Origin: Rhodocyclales bacterium
Lineage (GTDB): Bacteria > Pseudomonadota > Gammaproteobacteria > Burkholderiales > Rhodocyclaceae
DNA: 64,000 nucleotides
Assembly (NCBI GenBank): GCA_016214145.1
Contig: JACRPA010000006.1
Coordinates: forward strand, 1-64,000
Reading direction: 5' to 3'
Made by a program: the position numbers and the translations under genes. The first letter of the stretch is position 1, and each line of letters opens with the position of its first letter. Positions 25,963 to 36,224 of this stretch are shown piece after piece. The notes below the pieces were generated by a model. It was given only the letters and a program-made list of their open reading frames with translations, made no database searches and was not told where the DNA came from.

Positions 25963-26627
25963 AAATGATGCTAAGGCTGGGCTCGGCCTTGATGCTTCTG
26001 GGCGCTGCGCTGCTGCCGGCGCCGGCCGCGGCGCAGGGGCGCTTCACCTATTGCTGCATCGACGACAATGGCAAGCAGGCGTGTTCCGATGTGCTGCCGA
26101 AGGAATGCTACGGTCGCGCCTATCGCGAGATCAATGCCCAGGGCGTGACGAAAAGGCGCGTCGATGCGCCGCTGACCGCGGAGCAGCGCGCCATCAAGGA
26201 TGCCGAAGCCAAGAAGGCCAGGGAAGAAGAACTCAAGCGGCTCGAACAGGATCGCAAGAACCGCGCCCTGCTTGCCACCTACGCCACCGAGCAGGACATC
26301 GATTACGCGCGCGGCCGCGCTGTCGCCGACATCGAGAAAGCCATCAAGGCCCTGCAGGAGAAGCAGGCCGAGCTGGCCAGTCGGAAGCAGCAACTCGACA
26401 ACGAGGCGGAGTTCTACAAGAAAAAACCCATGCCGCAGCAATTGCAGGCGCAGATGCGCGACAACGATACCGAAATGAAGGCGCAGCAGACGGCCATCGA
26501 GGGCAGGCAGAAGGAAATCGACGTCGTCAAGGCCCGCTACGAAGACGAGAAGATGCGCTATCGGGCGCTGACGAACAAGAAGGCCGCCGCCCCGGCGGCG
26601 TCGGGTGCGGACGCCCGGCCACGCTGA
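25959..26627 (+). CDS. Secreted coiled-coil protein, DUF4124-like N-terminus
   Basis: A protein of 222 aa with signal peptide ([20 protein letters not shown], cut near PAAAQG). A short domain [20 protein letters not shown] resembles DUF4124 (a small beta-domain with cysteines). A charged coiled coil (about 75-205) and an Ala/Pro tail follow. Its ATG overlaps the pyrE stop by ATGA. Architecture resembles the gene at 11134-11769 (signal peptide, short Cys-containing part, long helix). Periplasmic location is likely; function unknown. Confidence 0.7.
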   Translation: MKMMLRLGSALMLLGAALLPAPAAAQGRFTYCCIDDNGKQACSDVLPKECYGRAYREINAQGVTKRRVDAPLTAEQRAIKDAEAKKAREEELKRLEQDRKNRALLATYATEQDIDYARGRAVADIEKAIKALQEKQAELASRKQQLDNEAEFYKKKPMPQQLQAQMRDNDTEMKAQQTAIEGRQKEIDVVKARYEDEKMRYRALTNKKAAAPAASGADARPR

Positions 26628-26637
26628 TTGCCGGGCC

Positions 26638-27315
26638 ATGTCGTCCGACGCCCTGATGGCCCTTGGCGTGGCCGCCGTCCTCGTCGCCCTCCTGGCGATC
26701 CGGGCACACTATCTCGAAGATCGGCAGCGCTGGCAGATCTATGCCTTCAAGCCGCTGGCCACGCTGCTGATCCTGGCGCTGGCCCTTTCCCTGTCCCCCA
26801 CCCACCCGGAATATCGCTGGGCGATCGCTGCCGGCCTGCTGTTCTCCACGGCCGGAGACGTCTTTCTCATGCTGCCGCGCGACCGTTTCGTTGCGGGCCT
26901 GGCGAGTTTCCTGGCCGCCCACCTGTGCTATGTCCATGCCTTCAGTATCGGCGTGTCTTTCGGCGCGGATTTCCTGCTCTGGCTGCCCTATTTCATGGCA
27001 GGCGGGATCGTGGTGGCGCTGGTGTGGCCGGGATTGAAACCGGCCCTGCGCGGGCCGGTGGCGGTCTATGTCGTCGTGATCGCCGTCATGGCGGGGCAGG
27101 CGGCGGAACGCTGGCATGCCCTGGGCAGCGGCGTGGCGCTGGCAGCTGCGGTCGGCGCCGGGCTTTTCGTCGTGTCGGATGTGGTGCTGGCGATCGACCG
27201 CTTCCGCCGGCCTTTCCGCGCCGCGCGCGCGGTGACGCTGGCGACCTACTGGGCGGCGCAGCTGCTCATAGCGCTGTCGGTTGGGGCGGGCCTACCCACC
27301 GTCCCCCTTCCCTAG
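26638..27315 (+). CDS. Lysoplasmalogenase-like membrane protein (YhhN family)
   Basis: A protein of 225 aa with about eight membrane spans. KPLATLLILALALSL, then AGLLFSTAGDVFLMLPRDRF and AAHLCYVHAFS are the YhhN/TMEM86 signature. Bacterial members may cleave lysoplasmalogen or act on other lysolipids. The start used is the ATG at 26638. The last seven residues (PTVPLP region) and the TAG stop lie inside a CCCCCTTCC/GGAAGGGGG repeat, so the C-terminus may have been altered by that repeat. Confidence 0.85.
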   Translation: MSSDALMALGVAAVLVALLAIRAHYLEDRQRWQIYAFKPLATLLILALALSLSPTHPEYRWAIAAGLLFSTAGDVFLMLPRDRFVAGLASFLAAHLCYVHAFSIGVSFGADFLLWLPYFMAGGIVVALVWPGLKPALRGPVAVYVVVIAVMAGQAAERWHALGSGVALAAAVGAGLFVVSDVVLAIDRFRRPFRAARAVTLATYWAAQLLIALSVGAGLPTVPLP

Positions 27316-27323
27316 GAAGGGGG
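27303..27323. repeat. CCCCCTTCC / GGAAGGGGG hairpin
   Basis: Nine-base perfect arms around a CTA loop. The TAG in the middle (27313-27315) is the stop of the YhhN gene. A similar hairpin is at 53113-53133. Confidence 0.8.
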
Positions 27324-27387
27324 TGACAGTGGTTCGCTACGCTCCATGAGTTACACATGAGCCGGCTTGGGGCGGCCCTGCGCCGGC

Positions 27388-28848
27388 TCAGGCGCCTAGC
27401 TTCTTCCGCAGCAGCTCATTGACCTGCTGCGGGTTGCCCTTGCCCCGGGTCGCCTTCATGGCCTGGCCGACGAGGGCGTTGAAGGCCTTCTCCTTGCCGG
27501 CGCGGAACTCCTCCACCGACTTCGGGTTGGCCGCCAGCACTTCGTCGATGATCTTCTCCAGCGCGCCCGTGTCGGAGATCTGCCGCAGGCCCTTCGCTTC
27601 AATGACGGAATCGGCATCCTTGCCTTGGCCGTTCCACAAGGCGTCGAAGACTTCCTTGGCGATCTTGCCGGAGATCGTGCCGTCGGCGATGCGGGCCACC
27701 AGGCCGGCGAGCTGCGACGGATTGACAGGCGCCTCGGCGATGTCCTTCTCTTCGCGGTTCAGCCTTGCGGCAAGCTCGCCCATGATCCAGTTCGCGCAAG
27801 CCTTGGCATTGGCGGCCCCGGCCAGCGCCAGCGTCTTCTCGAAGAAGGCCGCCGTCTCGCGCGATGCCGTCAGCGTGCCGGCGTCGTAGGCCGACAATCC
27901 GCAGTCGCGCTCGAAGCGCGCCTTCATGGCTTCGGGCAGTTCCGGCATGCCGGCTTTCACTTTCTCGATCCAGGCGGCGGGAATTTCCAGCGGCAGCAGG
28001 TCGGGATCGGGGAAGTAGCGGTAGTCGTGCGCCTCCTCCTTCGAGCGCATGGCGCGCGTCTGCCCCGTGGCCGGATCGAACAGCACGGTGGCCTGATGGA
28101 TGCGGCCGCCGTCCTCCAGCGTCTCGATCTGCCAGCGCGCCTCGTAGTCGATGGCCTGCTGCAGGAAGCGGAAGGAATTGAGGTTCTTGATCTCGCGCCG
28201 CGTGCCGAGAACGTCGGAGCCTTTGCGCCGCACCGAGACGTTGGCGTCGCAGCGGAAGGAGCCTTCCTGCATGTTGCCGTCGCAGATGTCGATCCAGCGC
28301 ACCAGGGCGTGCAGCGCCTTGGCGTAGGCCACCGCCTCTTCGGCGCTCCTCATGTCCGGCTCGGAGACGATCTCCAGCAGCGGGGTGCCGGCGCGGTTGA
28401 GGTCGATGCCGGACTTGCCGTGGAAGTCCTCGTGCAGCGACTTGCCGGCATCCTCCTCGAGGTGGGCGCGGGTGAGGTGAACATACTTCTCGCTCGCCGT
28501 ATCGCCGGAGCTGACTCTTATCGCCAATCCGCCGCCCGAGACCACCGGCAGCTCGAACTGGCTGATCTGGTAGCCCTTGGGCAGATCCGGGTAGAAGTAG
28601 TTCTTGCGCGCGAAGATCGAGCGCGGGGCGATCTTTCCGCCCACCGCCAGGCCGAAGCGGATGGCGCGCTCCACCGCGCCGCGGTTGAGCACCGGCAGCA
28701 CGCCGGGCAGGGCGATGTCCACCGCGCAGGCCTGCGTGTTCGGCGCCGCGCCGAAGGCCGTCGAGGCGCCGGAAAAGATTTTCGAGGCCGTGTTGAGCTG
28801 GGCGTGGGTCTCCAGCCCGATGACGATTTCCCAGTTGGCGAATCCCAT
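27388..28848 (-). CDS. gatB: Asp/Glu-tRNA(Asn/Gln) amidotransferase subunit B
   Basis: A protein of 486 aa, normal for Gat[21 protein letters not shown] at the N-terminus, [49 protein letters not shown], then the C-terminal YqeY-like tail domain ending [16 protein letters not shown]. It works with GatA and GatC to convert mischarged Glu-tRNA(Gln) or Asp-tRNA(Asn). It lies downstream of gatC-gatA, but two lipoprotein genes sit in between, which is unusual. Confidence 0.97.
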   Translation of the reverse strand: MGFANWEIVIGLETHAQLNTASKIFSGASTAFGAAPNTQACAVDIALPGVLPVLNRGAVERAIRFGLAVGGKIAPRSIFARKNYFYPDLPKGYQISQFELPVVSGGGLAIRVSSGDTASEKYVHLTRAHLEEDAGKSLHEDFHGKSGIDLNRAGTPLLEIVSEPDMRSAEEAVAYAKALHALVRWIDICDGNMQEGSFRCDANVSVRRKGSDVLGTRREIKNLNSFRFLQQAIDYEARWQIETLEDGGRIHQATVLFDPATGQTRAMRSKEEAHDYRYFPDPDLLPLEIPAAWIEKVKAGMPELPEAMKARFERDCGLSAYDAGTLTASRETAAFFEKTLALAGAANAKACANWIMGELAARLNREEKDIAEAPVNPSQLAGLVARIADGTISGKIAKEVFDALWNGQGKDADSVIEAKGLRQISDTGALEKIIDEVLAANPKSVEEFRAGKEKAFNALVGQAMKATRGKGNPQQVNELLRKKLGA

Positions 28849-28860
28849 GGTTTCCTTCTC

Positions 28861-29286
28861 TCAGGCGCAGGTGCCGTCGCGCCGGTCGTAGATCATCGGC
28901 AGGAGCTGCTCGTCGGCGCTGCCCGAGCACATCTTCTCGCACTGCTGGAAGGCGACCGTGACGCGCGTGCCCTGCTCCCACATGCGCACGATGCAGCTGC
29001 CGTTCTGCTGGCCGAGTTCGATGGCGGGCATTTCCTTCGTCTGGCGAAAATCCTTCAGGACGAAGTGGCAGATGCCGTGCTGCGGAAAGCTTGCCCTGGC
29101 CTCGAAGGCGCGCACCCGAGCCGCGGCCACGTCCAGCTTGAGCATGCCGCTGCCGCCGGTCTCATCGCGGTAGCTGCAGTCGGTCTTGACGTTGAGCGGT
29201 CGCACGGGAATCGGCGTCACCCGCTCGGGGATGGCGCAGGCGCCGAGGAAGGCCGTCATCAACAGAAGCAGGAGTTTGCGCAGCAT
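28861..29286 (-). CDS. Lipoprotein, tandem paralogue A (between gatA and gatB)
   Basis: A protein of 141 aa with lipobox LGACAIP (Cys at about 17). After it comes PIPVRPLNVKTDCSYRDETG and a soluble domain with five further cysteines (HGICHF, GSCIVR, QQCEKMC, GTCA). It appears to be about two-thirds identical by eye to its neighbour (29301-29801) over about 120 residues, with all cysteines conserved. Family and function unknown. It ends 12 bases before gatB. Confidence 0.78.
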   Translation of the reverse strand: MLRKLLLLLMTAFLGACAIPERVTPIPVRPLNVKTDCSYRDETGGSGMLKLDVAAARVRAFEARASFPQHGICHFVLKDFRQTKEMPAIELGQQNGSCIVRMWEQGTRVTVAFQQCEKMCSGSADEQLLPMIYDRRDGTCA

Positions 29287-29300
29287 GTATTTTTCCCGGC

Positions 29301-29801
29301 TCAGGCGCAGGAACCCTTGCGCCGGTCGTTGAGGATCGGCCAGAGGTAGCTGTAGGAATTGCCCGAGCACATTTTCTCGCACTGCTGGAAGGCGACCGTG
29401 ACGCGATCGCCCTGCTCCCAGACGCGCACGATGCAGCGGCCCTTCGTCTGGCTGAGCTCGATGGCGGGCAGTTCCTTCGTCTGGCGGAAATCCTTCAGGT
29501 CGAAATGGCAGGCGCCGCGCCGCGGGATGTTCACCTTCGCCTCGAAGGCGTGCACCTTCGCTTCCGCCACGTTCAGCTTGAGCGCGCCGTTGTAGCCGGT
29601 CTCGTCGCGGAAGCTGCATTCGGTCCTGACGTTGAGCGGCCGCACCGGGATCGGCCCCGGCCGGGAAGGCTTGGCTTCGGCGGGCGGCGCTTTCGTCACT
29701 GGAGCGGGTTTCGGCGCTTCCGTGGGCGGCGGCGCCTTTTCGGGCGTGGCGCAGGCGCCGAGGATCAGGGCGGGCAGCAGCAGGGCGAGCTTTTTATCCA
29801 T
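29301..29801 (-). CDS. Lipoprotein, tandem paralogue B (between gatA and gatB)
   Basis: A protein of 166 aa with signal peptide and lipobox ILGACATP (Cys at about 17), a Pro/Ala/Lys linker (about 20-48) that the neighbour lacks, then PIPVRPLNVRTECSFRDETG and the same cysteine-rich domain ending DRRKGSCA. It is a local duplicate of the gene at 28861-29286. It begins 12 bases after gatA and is probably carried on the gatCAB transcript. Confidence 0.78.
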   Translation of the reverse strand: MDKKLALLLPALILGACATPEKAPPPTEAPKPAPVTKAPPAEAKPSRPGPIPVRPLNVRTECSFRDETGYNGALKLNVAEAKVHAFEAKVNIPRRGACHFDLKDFRQTKELPAIELSQTKGRCIVRVWEQGDRVTVAFQQCEKMCSGNSYSYLWPILNDRRKGSCA

Positions 29802-29813
29802 CGTTTCGATGCC

Positions 29814-31292
29814 TCAAAGCGCGGGCGCGCGGCGGTGCCAGTCGGTGGCGAGCTGGTACTGGTGCGCCGCGTTGAGCATGCGCGCCTCGCCGAAATAATC
29901 GCCGATGATCTGCAGGCCGACCGGGCGGCCCCTGGCGCCCGTGCCGCAGGGAATCGACATGCCGGGCAGCCCGGCGAGGTTCACCGCGATGGTGTAGATG
30001 TCCGAGAGGTACATCTGCACCGGGTCGCCGGCCTTGTCGCCGAGGTCGAAGGCCACCGACGGGCTGGTCGGCCCCATGATGAGGTCGCACTGGCGAAAGG
30101 CCGCGACGAAATCCTGCGCGATGAGGCGGCGGATGCGCTGCGCCTGCAGGTAGTAGGCGTCGTAGTAGCCGTGCGACAGCACGTAGGTGCCGATCAGGAT
30201 GCGCCGCTTCACCTCGGCGCCGAAACCCTGGGCGCGGCTCTTGCAGTACATGTCGGTCAGGTCACCGTACTGCGGGGCGCGCCAGCCGTAGCGCACGCCG
30301 TCGAAGCGCGACAGGTTGCTGGAGGCCTCGGCCGGCGCGATGACGTAATAGGCCGGCACCGACAGCTTCATGTTGGGCAGGCTGATGTCCACCGTGATGG
30401 CGCCGAGCTTGCGGTATGCGGCGATGGCGTCTTCAACCGCCTGCGCCACGTCGGCCGACAGGCCTTCGGCGAAGAACTCCTTCGGCAGGCCGATCCTCAG
30501 TCCGGCGAGCGGCTTGTCGCCATCGCGCGTGGAGCCGTGCGCGTTGATTTCCCGTGTGTAATCCTCGGTCGGCCGCTCCAGGCTGGTGGAGTCGCGCGCG
30601 TCGAAACCGGCCATGGCATTGAGCAGCAGGGCGCAATCCTCGGCGCTCTTCGCCATCGGCCCGGCCTGGTCGAGCGAGGAGGCGAAGGCGATCATGCCGT
30701 AGCGCGAGACGACGCCGTAGGTCGGCTTGAGGCCGGTCAGGCCGCACAGGGCCGCCGGCTGGCGGATCGAGCCGCCGGTGTCGGTGCCGGTGGCGGCAGG
30801 CGTCAGTCTGGCGGAGACGGCGGCCGCCGAACCGCCGGAGGAACCGCCCGGCACGGCGGCCGTGTCCCAGGGGTTCCTGACCGGGCCGTAGAAGGAGGTT
30901 TCGTTGGACGAGCCCATGGCGAACTCGTCCATGTTGGTCTTGCCCAGCGTGACCGTGCCGGCGGCCTTGAAGCGCTCGATCACGGTCGCGTCGTAGGGGC
31001 TGACGAAGTTCGACAGCATCTTCGAGCCGCAGGTGGTGAGCCAGCCCTCGGCGCAGAAGATATCCTTGTGCGCGACCGGGATGCCGGTGAGCGGGCCGCC
31101 TTCACCCCGCGCGAGGCGATGGTCGGCTTCGCGCGCCATGGACAGGCTCTTTTCCGCGTCGAGCGTGATGAAGGCATTCAGGGCCGGATTGAGCTTGCCG
31201 ATGCGGTCCAGGAAAAGGGTCGTCAGCTCGACGCTGGAGAGCTGCTTGCCCGCCAGGGCGGCGGAGAGTTCTTTCAGGCTGGCGTTGATCAT
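29814..31292 (-). CDS. gatA: Asp/Glu-tRNA(Asn/Gln) amidotransferase subunit A
   Basis: A protein of 492 aa, amidase signature family: [20 protein letters not shown] carries the catalytic Lys, [20 protein letters not shown] carries the cis-Ser, and [20 protein letters not shown] carries the nucleophile Ser (of GGSIRQPA). It makes ammonia from glutamine for transfer by GatB. It follows gatC with 73 bases between, which contain a GAGGAGTGAGG repeat. Confidence 0.97.
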   Translation of the reverse strand: MINASLKELSAALAGKQLSSVELTTLFLDRIGKLNPALNAFITLDAEKSLSMAREADHRLARGEGGPLTGIPVAHKDIFCAEGWLTTCGSKMLSNFVSPYDATVIERFKAAGTVTLGKTNMDEFAMGSSNETSFYGPVRNPWDTAAVPGGSSGGSAAAVSARLTPAATGTDTGGSIRQPAALCGLTGLKPTYGVVSRYGMIAFASSLDQAGPMAKSAEDCALLLNAMAGFDARDSTSLERPTEDYTREINAHGSTRDGDKPLAGLRIGLPKEFFAEGLSADVAQAVEDAIAAYRKLGAITVDISLPNMKLSVPAYYVIAPAEASSNLSRFDGVRYGWRAPQYGDLTDMYCKSRAQGFGAEVKRRILIGTYVLSHGYYDAYYLQAQRIRRLIAQDFVAAFRQCDLIMGPTSPSVAFDLGDKAGDPVQMYLSDIYTIAVNLAGLPGMSIPCGTGARGRPVGLQIIGDYFGEARMLNAAHQYQLATDWHRRAPAL

Positions 31293-31298
31293 TTTTGT

Positions 31299-31377
31299 GT
31301 GAGGAGTGAGGGGTGAGGAGTGAGGGGGTGGCCGCACCCGCTCCTCGCGCCTTGCTCCCGGTTCCTCACTCTATTAC
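31299..31377. repeat. GTGAGGAGTGAGG repeat between gatC and gatA
   Basis: Several overlapping GTGAGGAGTGAGGGG units (31299-31326) are followed after about 40 bases by the inverted CCTCACTC (31371-31378), which reaches into the gatC 3' end. The same family is at 32776-32872 and 37317-37347. Confidence 0.75.
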
Positions 31378-31653
31378 CTTGGGCACGAGGTACAGCCCCG
31401 CCTCGACTTCCGGCGCGACTTTCTGGAAATCCGCGTGGCGGTCGGTTTCCACCGCCCGGTCCTCGCGCAGGCGCTGGGCGACATCCTGGGCATGGGCCAT
31501 CGGTTCGACGCCGGCGGTGTTTGCCGCCTGCATTTCCTCGATGAGGCCGAAGATGCCGTTCAACTGGTCGCGCGTCTGCTCCGCCTCGCCGGAGGCGAGT
31601 TCGATGCGGGCGAGATCGGCGATGCGCTGAACCTGGTCGAGACTGAGGGACAT
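31366..31653 (-). CDS. gatC: Asp/Glu-tRNA(Asn/Gln) amidotransferase subunit C
   Basis: A protein of 95 aa, normal for GatC, beginning [20 protein letters not shown] and ending [16 protein letters not shown], the conserved C-terminal motif (VP.V). It clamps GatA to GatB. First gene of the gat operon, divergent from mreB with 81 bases between. Confidence 0.95.
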   Translation of the reverse strand: MSLSLDQVQRIADLARIELASGEAEQTRDQLNGIFGLIEEMQAANTAGVEPMAHAQDVAQRLREDRAVETDRHADFQKVAPEVEAGLYLVPKVIE

Positions 31654-31686
31654 GGCGCGGGGGGCTAAAATTGCGAAGCGCAATAG

Positions 31687-32775
<1,089 letters not shown>

Positions 32776-32778
<3 letters not shown>

Positions 32779-32872
32779 GGCGTGAGGAGAGAGGGGTGAG
32801 GAGAAACCACCGGGCGCAGAACGTTCACCCTGTTTTTTCTCCTCACTCCTCACTCCTCACCCCTCACTGACA
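32776..32872. repeat. GTGAGGAG repeat, inverted, between mreB and mreC
   Basis: GAGGCGTGAGGAGAGAGGGGT (in two pieces) just after the mreB stop faces CTCCTCACTCCTCACTCCTC just before mreC, forming long inverted arms around about 50 bases. It overlaps the mreB stop codon and ends one base before the mreC start. The spacing and the GTTTTTTCT in the middle could weaken transcription through to mreC. Confidence 0.8.
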
Positions 32873-32873
32873 G

Positions 32874-33788
32874 ATGTCCGTCGTCGGTCACCAGCCGCCC
32901 CCCTTCTTCAAGCGTGGTCCCGCGCCGCTGGCGCGGCTCGCCTTCTTCGTCATCCTCTCGCTCGCCCTGCTGGTGCTCGATCTCAAGTATCGCTATCTGG
33001 AGCTGGCCCGCCAGGGCTTGGCGGTGGTGCTCTATCCCCTGCAGCGCACCGCCTATACGCCGGTCGATCTCTACGAGCAGCTCGGCGACTATTTTTCCAG
33101 CCTCGCTGACGTACAGCGGGAAAACGTCCAGCTCAAGCGCAAGGAGCTGGAGTCGGCCAACTGGCTGCTGCGCCAGCAGCACCTGGAGCTGGAGAACCAG
33201 CGGTTGCGCGAGTTGCTCGACATGAAGGCACGGCAGTCGGTGCCCGGCACCCTGGCCGAGATCCTGTATACGGCGCGCGATCCCTTTTCCCGCCGCGTCA
33301 TCGTCGACAAGGGCAGCCAGCACGACATCGCCGCCGGTCAGGCGGTGGTGGACGAGGCGGGCGTCCTCGGCCAGGTGACGCGCGTCTATCCCCTGCAAAG
33401 CGAGGTGACCCTGGTCACCGACAAGAACCAGGCGGTGCCGGTGAAGATCGTGCGCAACGGGCTGCGCACCGTGCTGTTCGGCGCCTCCGGCGGCCAGCTT
33501 GAACTGCGCTTTCTTGCCGCCAACGCCGACGTGCAGCCCGGCGATCTGCTCGTCACGTCCGGCCTGGACGGCGTCTATCTGCCCGGCCTGCCGGTGGCGA
33601 AGGTGCTGCGGGTCGACCGTGACGCCGCCTATTCCTTCGCCCGCATCGTCTGCGAGCCGGCGGCCGGCGTGGAGAAACACGGGCAAGTGCTGATCCTCGG
33701 CGCGCGCGAGGCGCTGCCGCCGCAGGTTGCGGAAACCGAGGCGCGCGACAAGCCCGTCAAGGGCCGCAAGGCGAGGAAGAAGGAATAA
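32874..33788 (+). CDS. mreC: Rod-shape-determining protein MreC
   Basis: A protein of 304 aa with one N-terminal membrane span (about 20-40), a coiled coil (about 80-115: LKRKELESANWLLRQQHLEL) and the MreC beta-domain containing ILYTARDPFSRRVIVDKGSQ and LGQVTRVYPLQSEVTLVTDK. A basic C-terminal tail (VKGRKARKKE) is seen in betaproteobacterial MreC. It links MreB filaments to PBP2 in the periplasm. The stop overlaps mreD by one base. Confidence 0.95.
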   Translation: MSVVGHQPPPFFKRGPAPLARLAFFVILSLALLVLDLKYRYLELARQGLAVVLYPLQRTAYTPVDLYEQLGDYFSSLADVQRENVQLKRKELESANWLLRQQHLELENQRLRELLDMKARQSVPGTLAEILYTARDPFSRRVIVDKGSQHDIAAGQAVVDEAGVLGQVTRVYPLQSEVTLVTDKNQAVPVKIVRNGLRTVLFGASGGQLELRFLAANADVQPGDLLVTSGLDGVYLPGLPVAKVLRVDRDAAYSFARIVCEPAAGVEKHGQVLILGAREALPPQVAETEARDKPVKGRKARKKE

Positions 33789-34315
33789 TGGCCATCCAGC
33801 CCACCCACAGCTCGCGCCGAATCCTGCTGCCCGTCCGGCAGTGGTTCATCCTGTTTTCGCTTGCCGCGGCGCTTTTCCTCAACCTCATCCCGCTCGGCGA
33901 CACCTTCGGCGTGCCCGACTGGGTGGCGCTGGTGCTGGCCTTCTGGAGCGTGCGCGAACCGTTGCGTCTCGGCATGGGCACCGCCTTCATCGCCGGCCTG
34001 CTGATGGATGTCGCCTCCGGCAGCGTCATGGGGCAGCATCCCCTCGCCTATCTTCTGCTGACGTTCGCCGCCGGCGGCCTGTCACGCCGCATTCTCTGGT
34101 TCCCGCTCGTCCAGCAGGCGCTGCACATCCTGCCGCTGCTGCTGGCGACCCAGGTCGTCATGGTCGTCACGCGGCTGGTCGGCGGGGCGGACTTCCCCGG
34201 CTGGGGCTATTTTCTCGGCAGTTTCAGCGGCGCCCTGCTCTGGTTCCCGCTGACATTCATCCTGCTGCTGCCGCAGTACCAGCCGCACGAGAAGGACGAA
34301 AATCGCCCTATATGA
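33788..34315 (+). CDS. mreD: Rod-shape-determining protein MreD
   Basis: A protein of 175 aa with five or six membrane spans. LAFWSVREPLRLGMGTAFIA and LLMDVASGSVMGQHPLAYLL are the MreD signature. It completes the MreBCD complex in the inner membrane. It starts at the last base of the mreC stop and is followed by mrdA after 13 bases. Confidence 0.95.
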   Translation: MAIQPTHSSRRILLPVRQWFILFSLAAALFLNLIPLGDTFGVPDWVALVLAFWSVREPLRLGMGTAFIAGLLMDVASGSVMGQHPLAYLLLTFAAGGLSRRILWFPLVQQALHILPLLLATQVVMVVTRLVGGADFPGWGYFLGSFSGALLWFPLTFILLLPQYQPHEKDENRPI

Positions 34316-34328
34316 GAGGCGATTAATC

Positions 34329-36224
34329 ATGCGGCCGGCGGAATTCAGGAATCCGGAACAGGAACTCGATCGCTTCCAGCGGCGCCTGGCGGTGGCGGGC
34401 GGCTTCGTGCTGTTCGCCTTCTTCCTGCTCTTCGCGCGTTTCTTCTGGCTGCAGGTCGTCCAGCACGAGCACTACCAGACGCGGGCCGAGGACAACCGCA
34501 TCTCCCTGGTGCCCATCGTGCCCAACCGCGGCGTCATCGTCGACCGCGACGGCGTAGTGCTGGCGCGCAACTATTCCGCCTATACGCTGGAAATCACGCC
34601 GAGCAGAGTGGCCGACCTGGAAGCCGTCATCAACGAACTGGCCGGCATCATCGATATCCAGCCGAAGGACCGCAAGCGCTTCCGCAAGCTGCTCGAGGAA
34701 AGCAAGAACTTCGAGTCGTTGCCCATCCGCACGCGCCTCTCCGACGAGGAAGTGGCGCGCTTCATCGCCCAGCGCTTCCGCTTCCCCGGCGTGGAAATCA
34801 AGGCCCGCCTGTTCCGCCAGTACCCGCAAGGCGACCTGGCCTCGCATGCCATGGGCTACATCGGCCGGGTGAACGACCGCGACCTGGAGAAGATCGGGGA
34901 ACACGAGCAGGACAACAACTACCGCGGCACGGAGCATTTCGGCAAGACCGGCCTGGAGCAGAAATACGAGTTCGAGCTGCACGGCCAGACCGGCTTCGAG
35001 GAGGTCGAAGTCGATGCCGGCGGTCGCGCCGTGCGCGTGCTCTCCCGCACCGCGCCGGTTTCCGGCAACAATCTGACGCTGACGCTGGACGTGAAGCTGC
35101 AACGGGTAATCGAGCGCGCCTTCGGCAAGCGGCGCGGCGCGCTGGTGGCGATCGAGCCTTCGACCGGCGGCATCCTGGCGCTGGTTTCCATGCCCGGCTA
35201 CGACCCGAATCTGTTCGTCGATGGCATCAACCCGCAGGACTGGGAGTTTCTCAACACCTCCGAGGACAAGCCGATGGTGAACCGGGCCCTCAACGGCGCC
35301 TATCCTCCCGGCTCGACCTTCAAGCCCTTCATGGCGCTGGCCGCCCTCGAAATCGGCAAGCGCACGCCGCAGCAGACCATCTCGGACCCGGGCTTCTTCA
35401 ATTTCGGCGGGCATACCTTCCGCGACGACAAGAAGGGCGGCCACGGCCTGGTGGACATGTACAAGTCGATCGTGCATTCCTGCGATACCTACTACTACAT
35501 GCTGGCCAACGACATGGGCATCGACCACATTTCCGGCTTCATGCGCCAGCTCGGCCTGGGGCAGCGCACGGGCATCGACATCGAGGGCGAATCGGAGGGC
35601 GTGCTGCCCTCGCAGGAATGGAAGAGAAAGCGCTTCCGCAAGCCCGAACAGCAGAAGTGGTACGCCGGCGAGACCGTTTCCATCGGCATCGGCCAGGGTT
35701 ACAACGCCTACACCCCCATCCAGCTGGCGCAGGCAACGGCGGCCCTCGCCAGCGGCGGCGTAATGTATCGCCCCCACCTGGTGAAGCACATCGAGAACAT
35801 CAATACCGGCGAGCGGACCCTGATCGAGCCGCAGCCCTTGCGCACGCTGCCCTTGAAGCCCGCCAACGTCGAGTTCATCAGGCAGGCGATGATCGGCGTC
35901 AACAAGGAGGGTACCGGCGCGCGCGCCTTCGCCGGCGCGGAATACGTCTCGGCCGGCAAGACCGGAACGGCGCAGGTGTACAGCCTGAAGGGGGAAAAAT
36001 ACCTCGAAGGCAAGGTGAAAGAGCGCCTGCGCGACCATGCGCTGTTCATTGCCTTTGCCCCGGCCGAACAACCGAGAATCGCACTCGCGGTGCTGGTGGA
36101 AAACGGCGGCTTCGGCGCGCAGTCGGCCGCGCCGATCGCGCGCCAGGTACTCGACTACTACCTGCTCGGCAAGCTGCCGAAAGACGCGGCGCCGGAAGAC
36201 GAGGAGGTCGGCGAGGATGACTGA
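34329..36224 (+). CDS. mrdA: Penicillin-binding protein 2
   Basis: A protein of 631 aa, class B PBP: N-terminal membrane anchor (about 23-45), dimerisation domain, then the transpeptidase with SxxK at Ser329-Lys332 (PPGSTFKPF), SxN-type SCD in HSCDTYYYMLANDMG, and KTGT at about Lys544 (AGKTGTAQVYS). It cross-links peptidoglycan for rod elongation with RodA, whose gene overlaps its 3' end by 8 bases. Confidence 0.97.
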   Translation: MRPAEFRNPEQELDRFQRRLAVAGGFVLFAFFLLFARFFWLQVVQHEHYQTRAEDNRISLVPIVPNRGVIVDRDGVVLARNYSAYTLEITPSRVADLEAVINELAGIIDIQPKDRKRFRKLLEESKNFESLPIRTRLSDEEVARFIAQRFRFPGVEIKARLFRQYPQGDLASHAMGYIGRVNDRDLEKIGEHEQDNNYRGTEHFGKTGLEQKYEFELHGQTGFEEVEVDAGGRAVRVLSRTAPVSGNNLTLTLDVKLQRVIERAFGKRRGALVAIEPSTGGILALVSMPGYDPNLFVDGINPQDWEFLNTSEDKPMVNRALNGAYPPGSTFKPFMALAALEIGKRTPQQTISDPGFFNFGGHTFRDDKKGGHGLVDMYKSIVHSCDTYYYMLANDMGIDHISGFMRQLGLGQRTGIDIEGESEGVLPSQEWKRKRFRKPEQQKWYAGETVSIGIGQGYNAYTPIQLAQATAALASGGVMYRPHLVKHIENINTGERTLIEPQPLRTLPLKPANVEFIRQAMIGVNKEGTGARAFAGAEYVSAGKTGTAQVYSLKGEKYLEGKVKERLRDHALFIAFAPAEQPRIALAVLVENGGFGAQSAAPIARQVLDYYLLGKLPKDAAPEDEEVGEDD

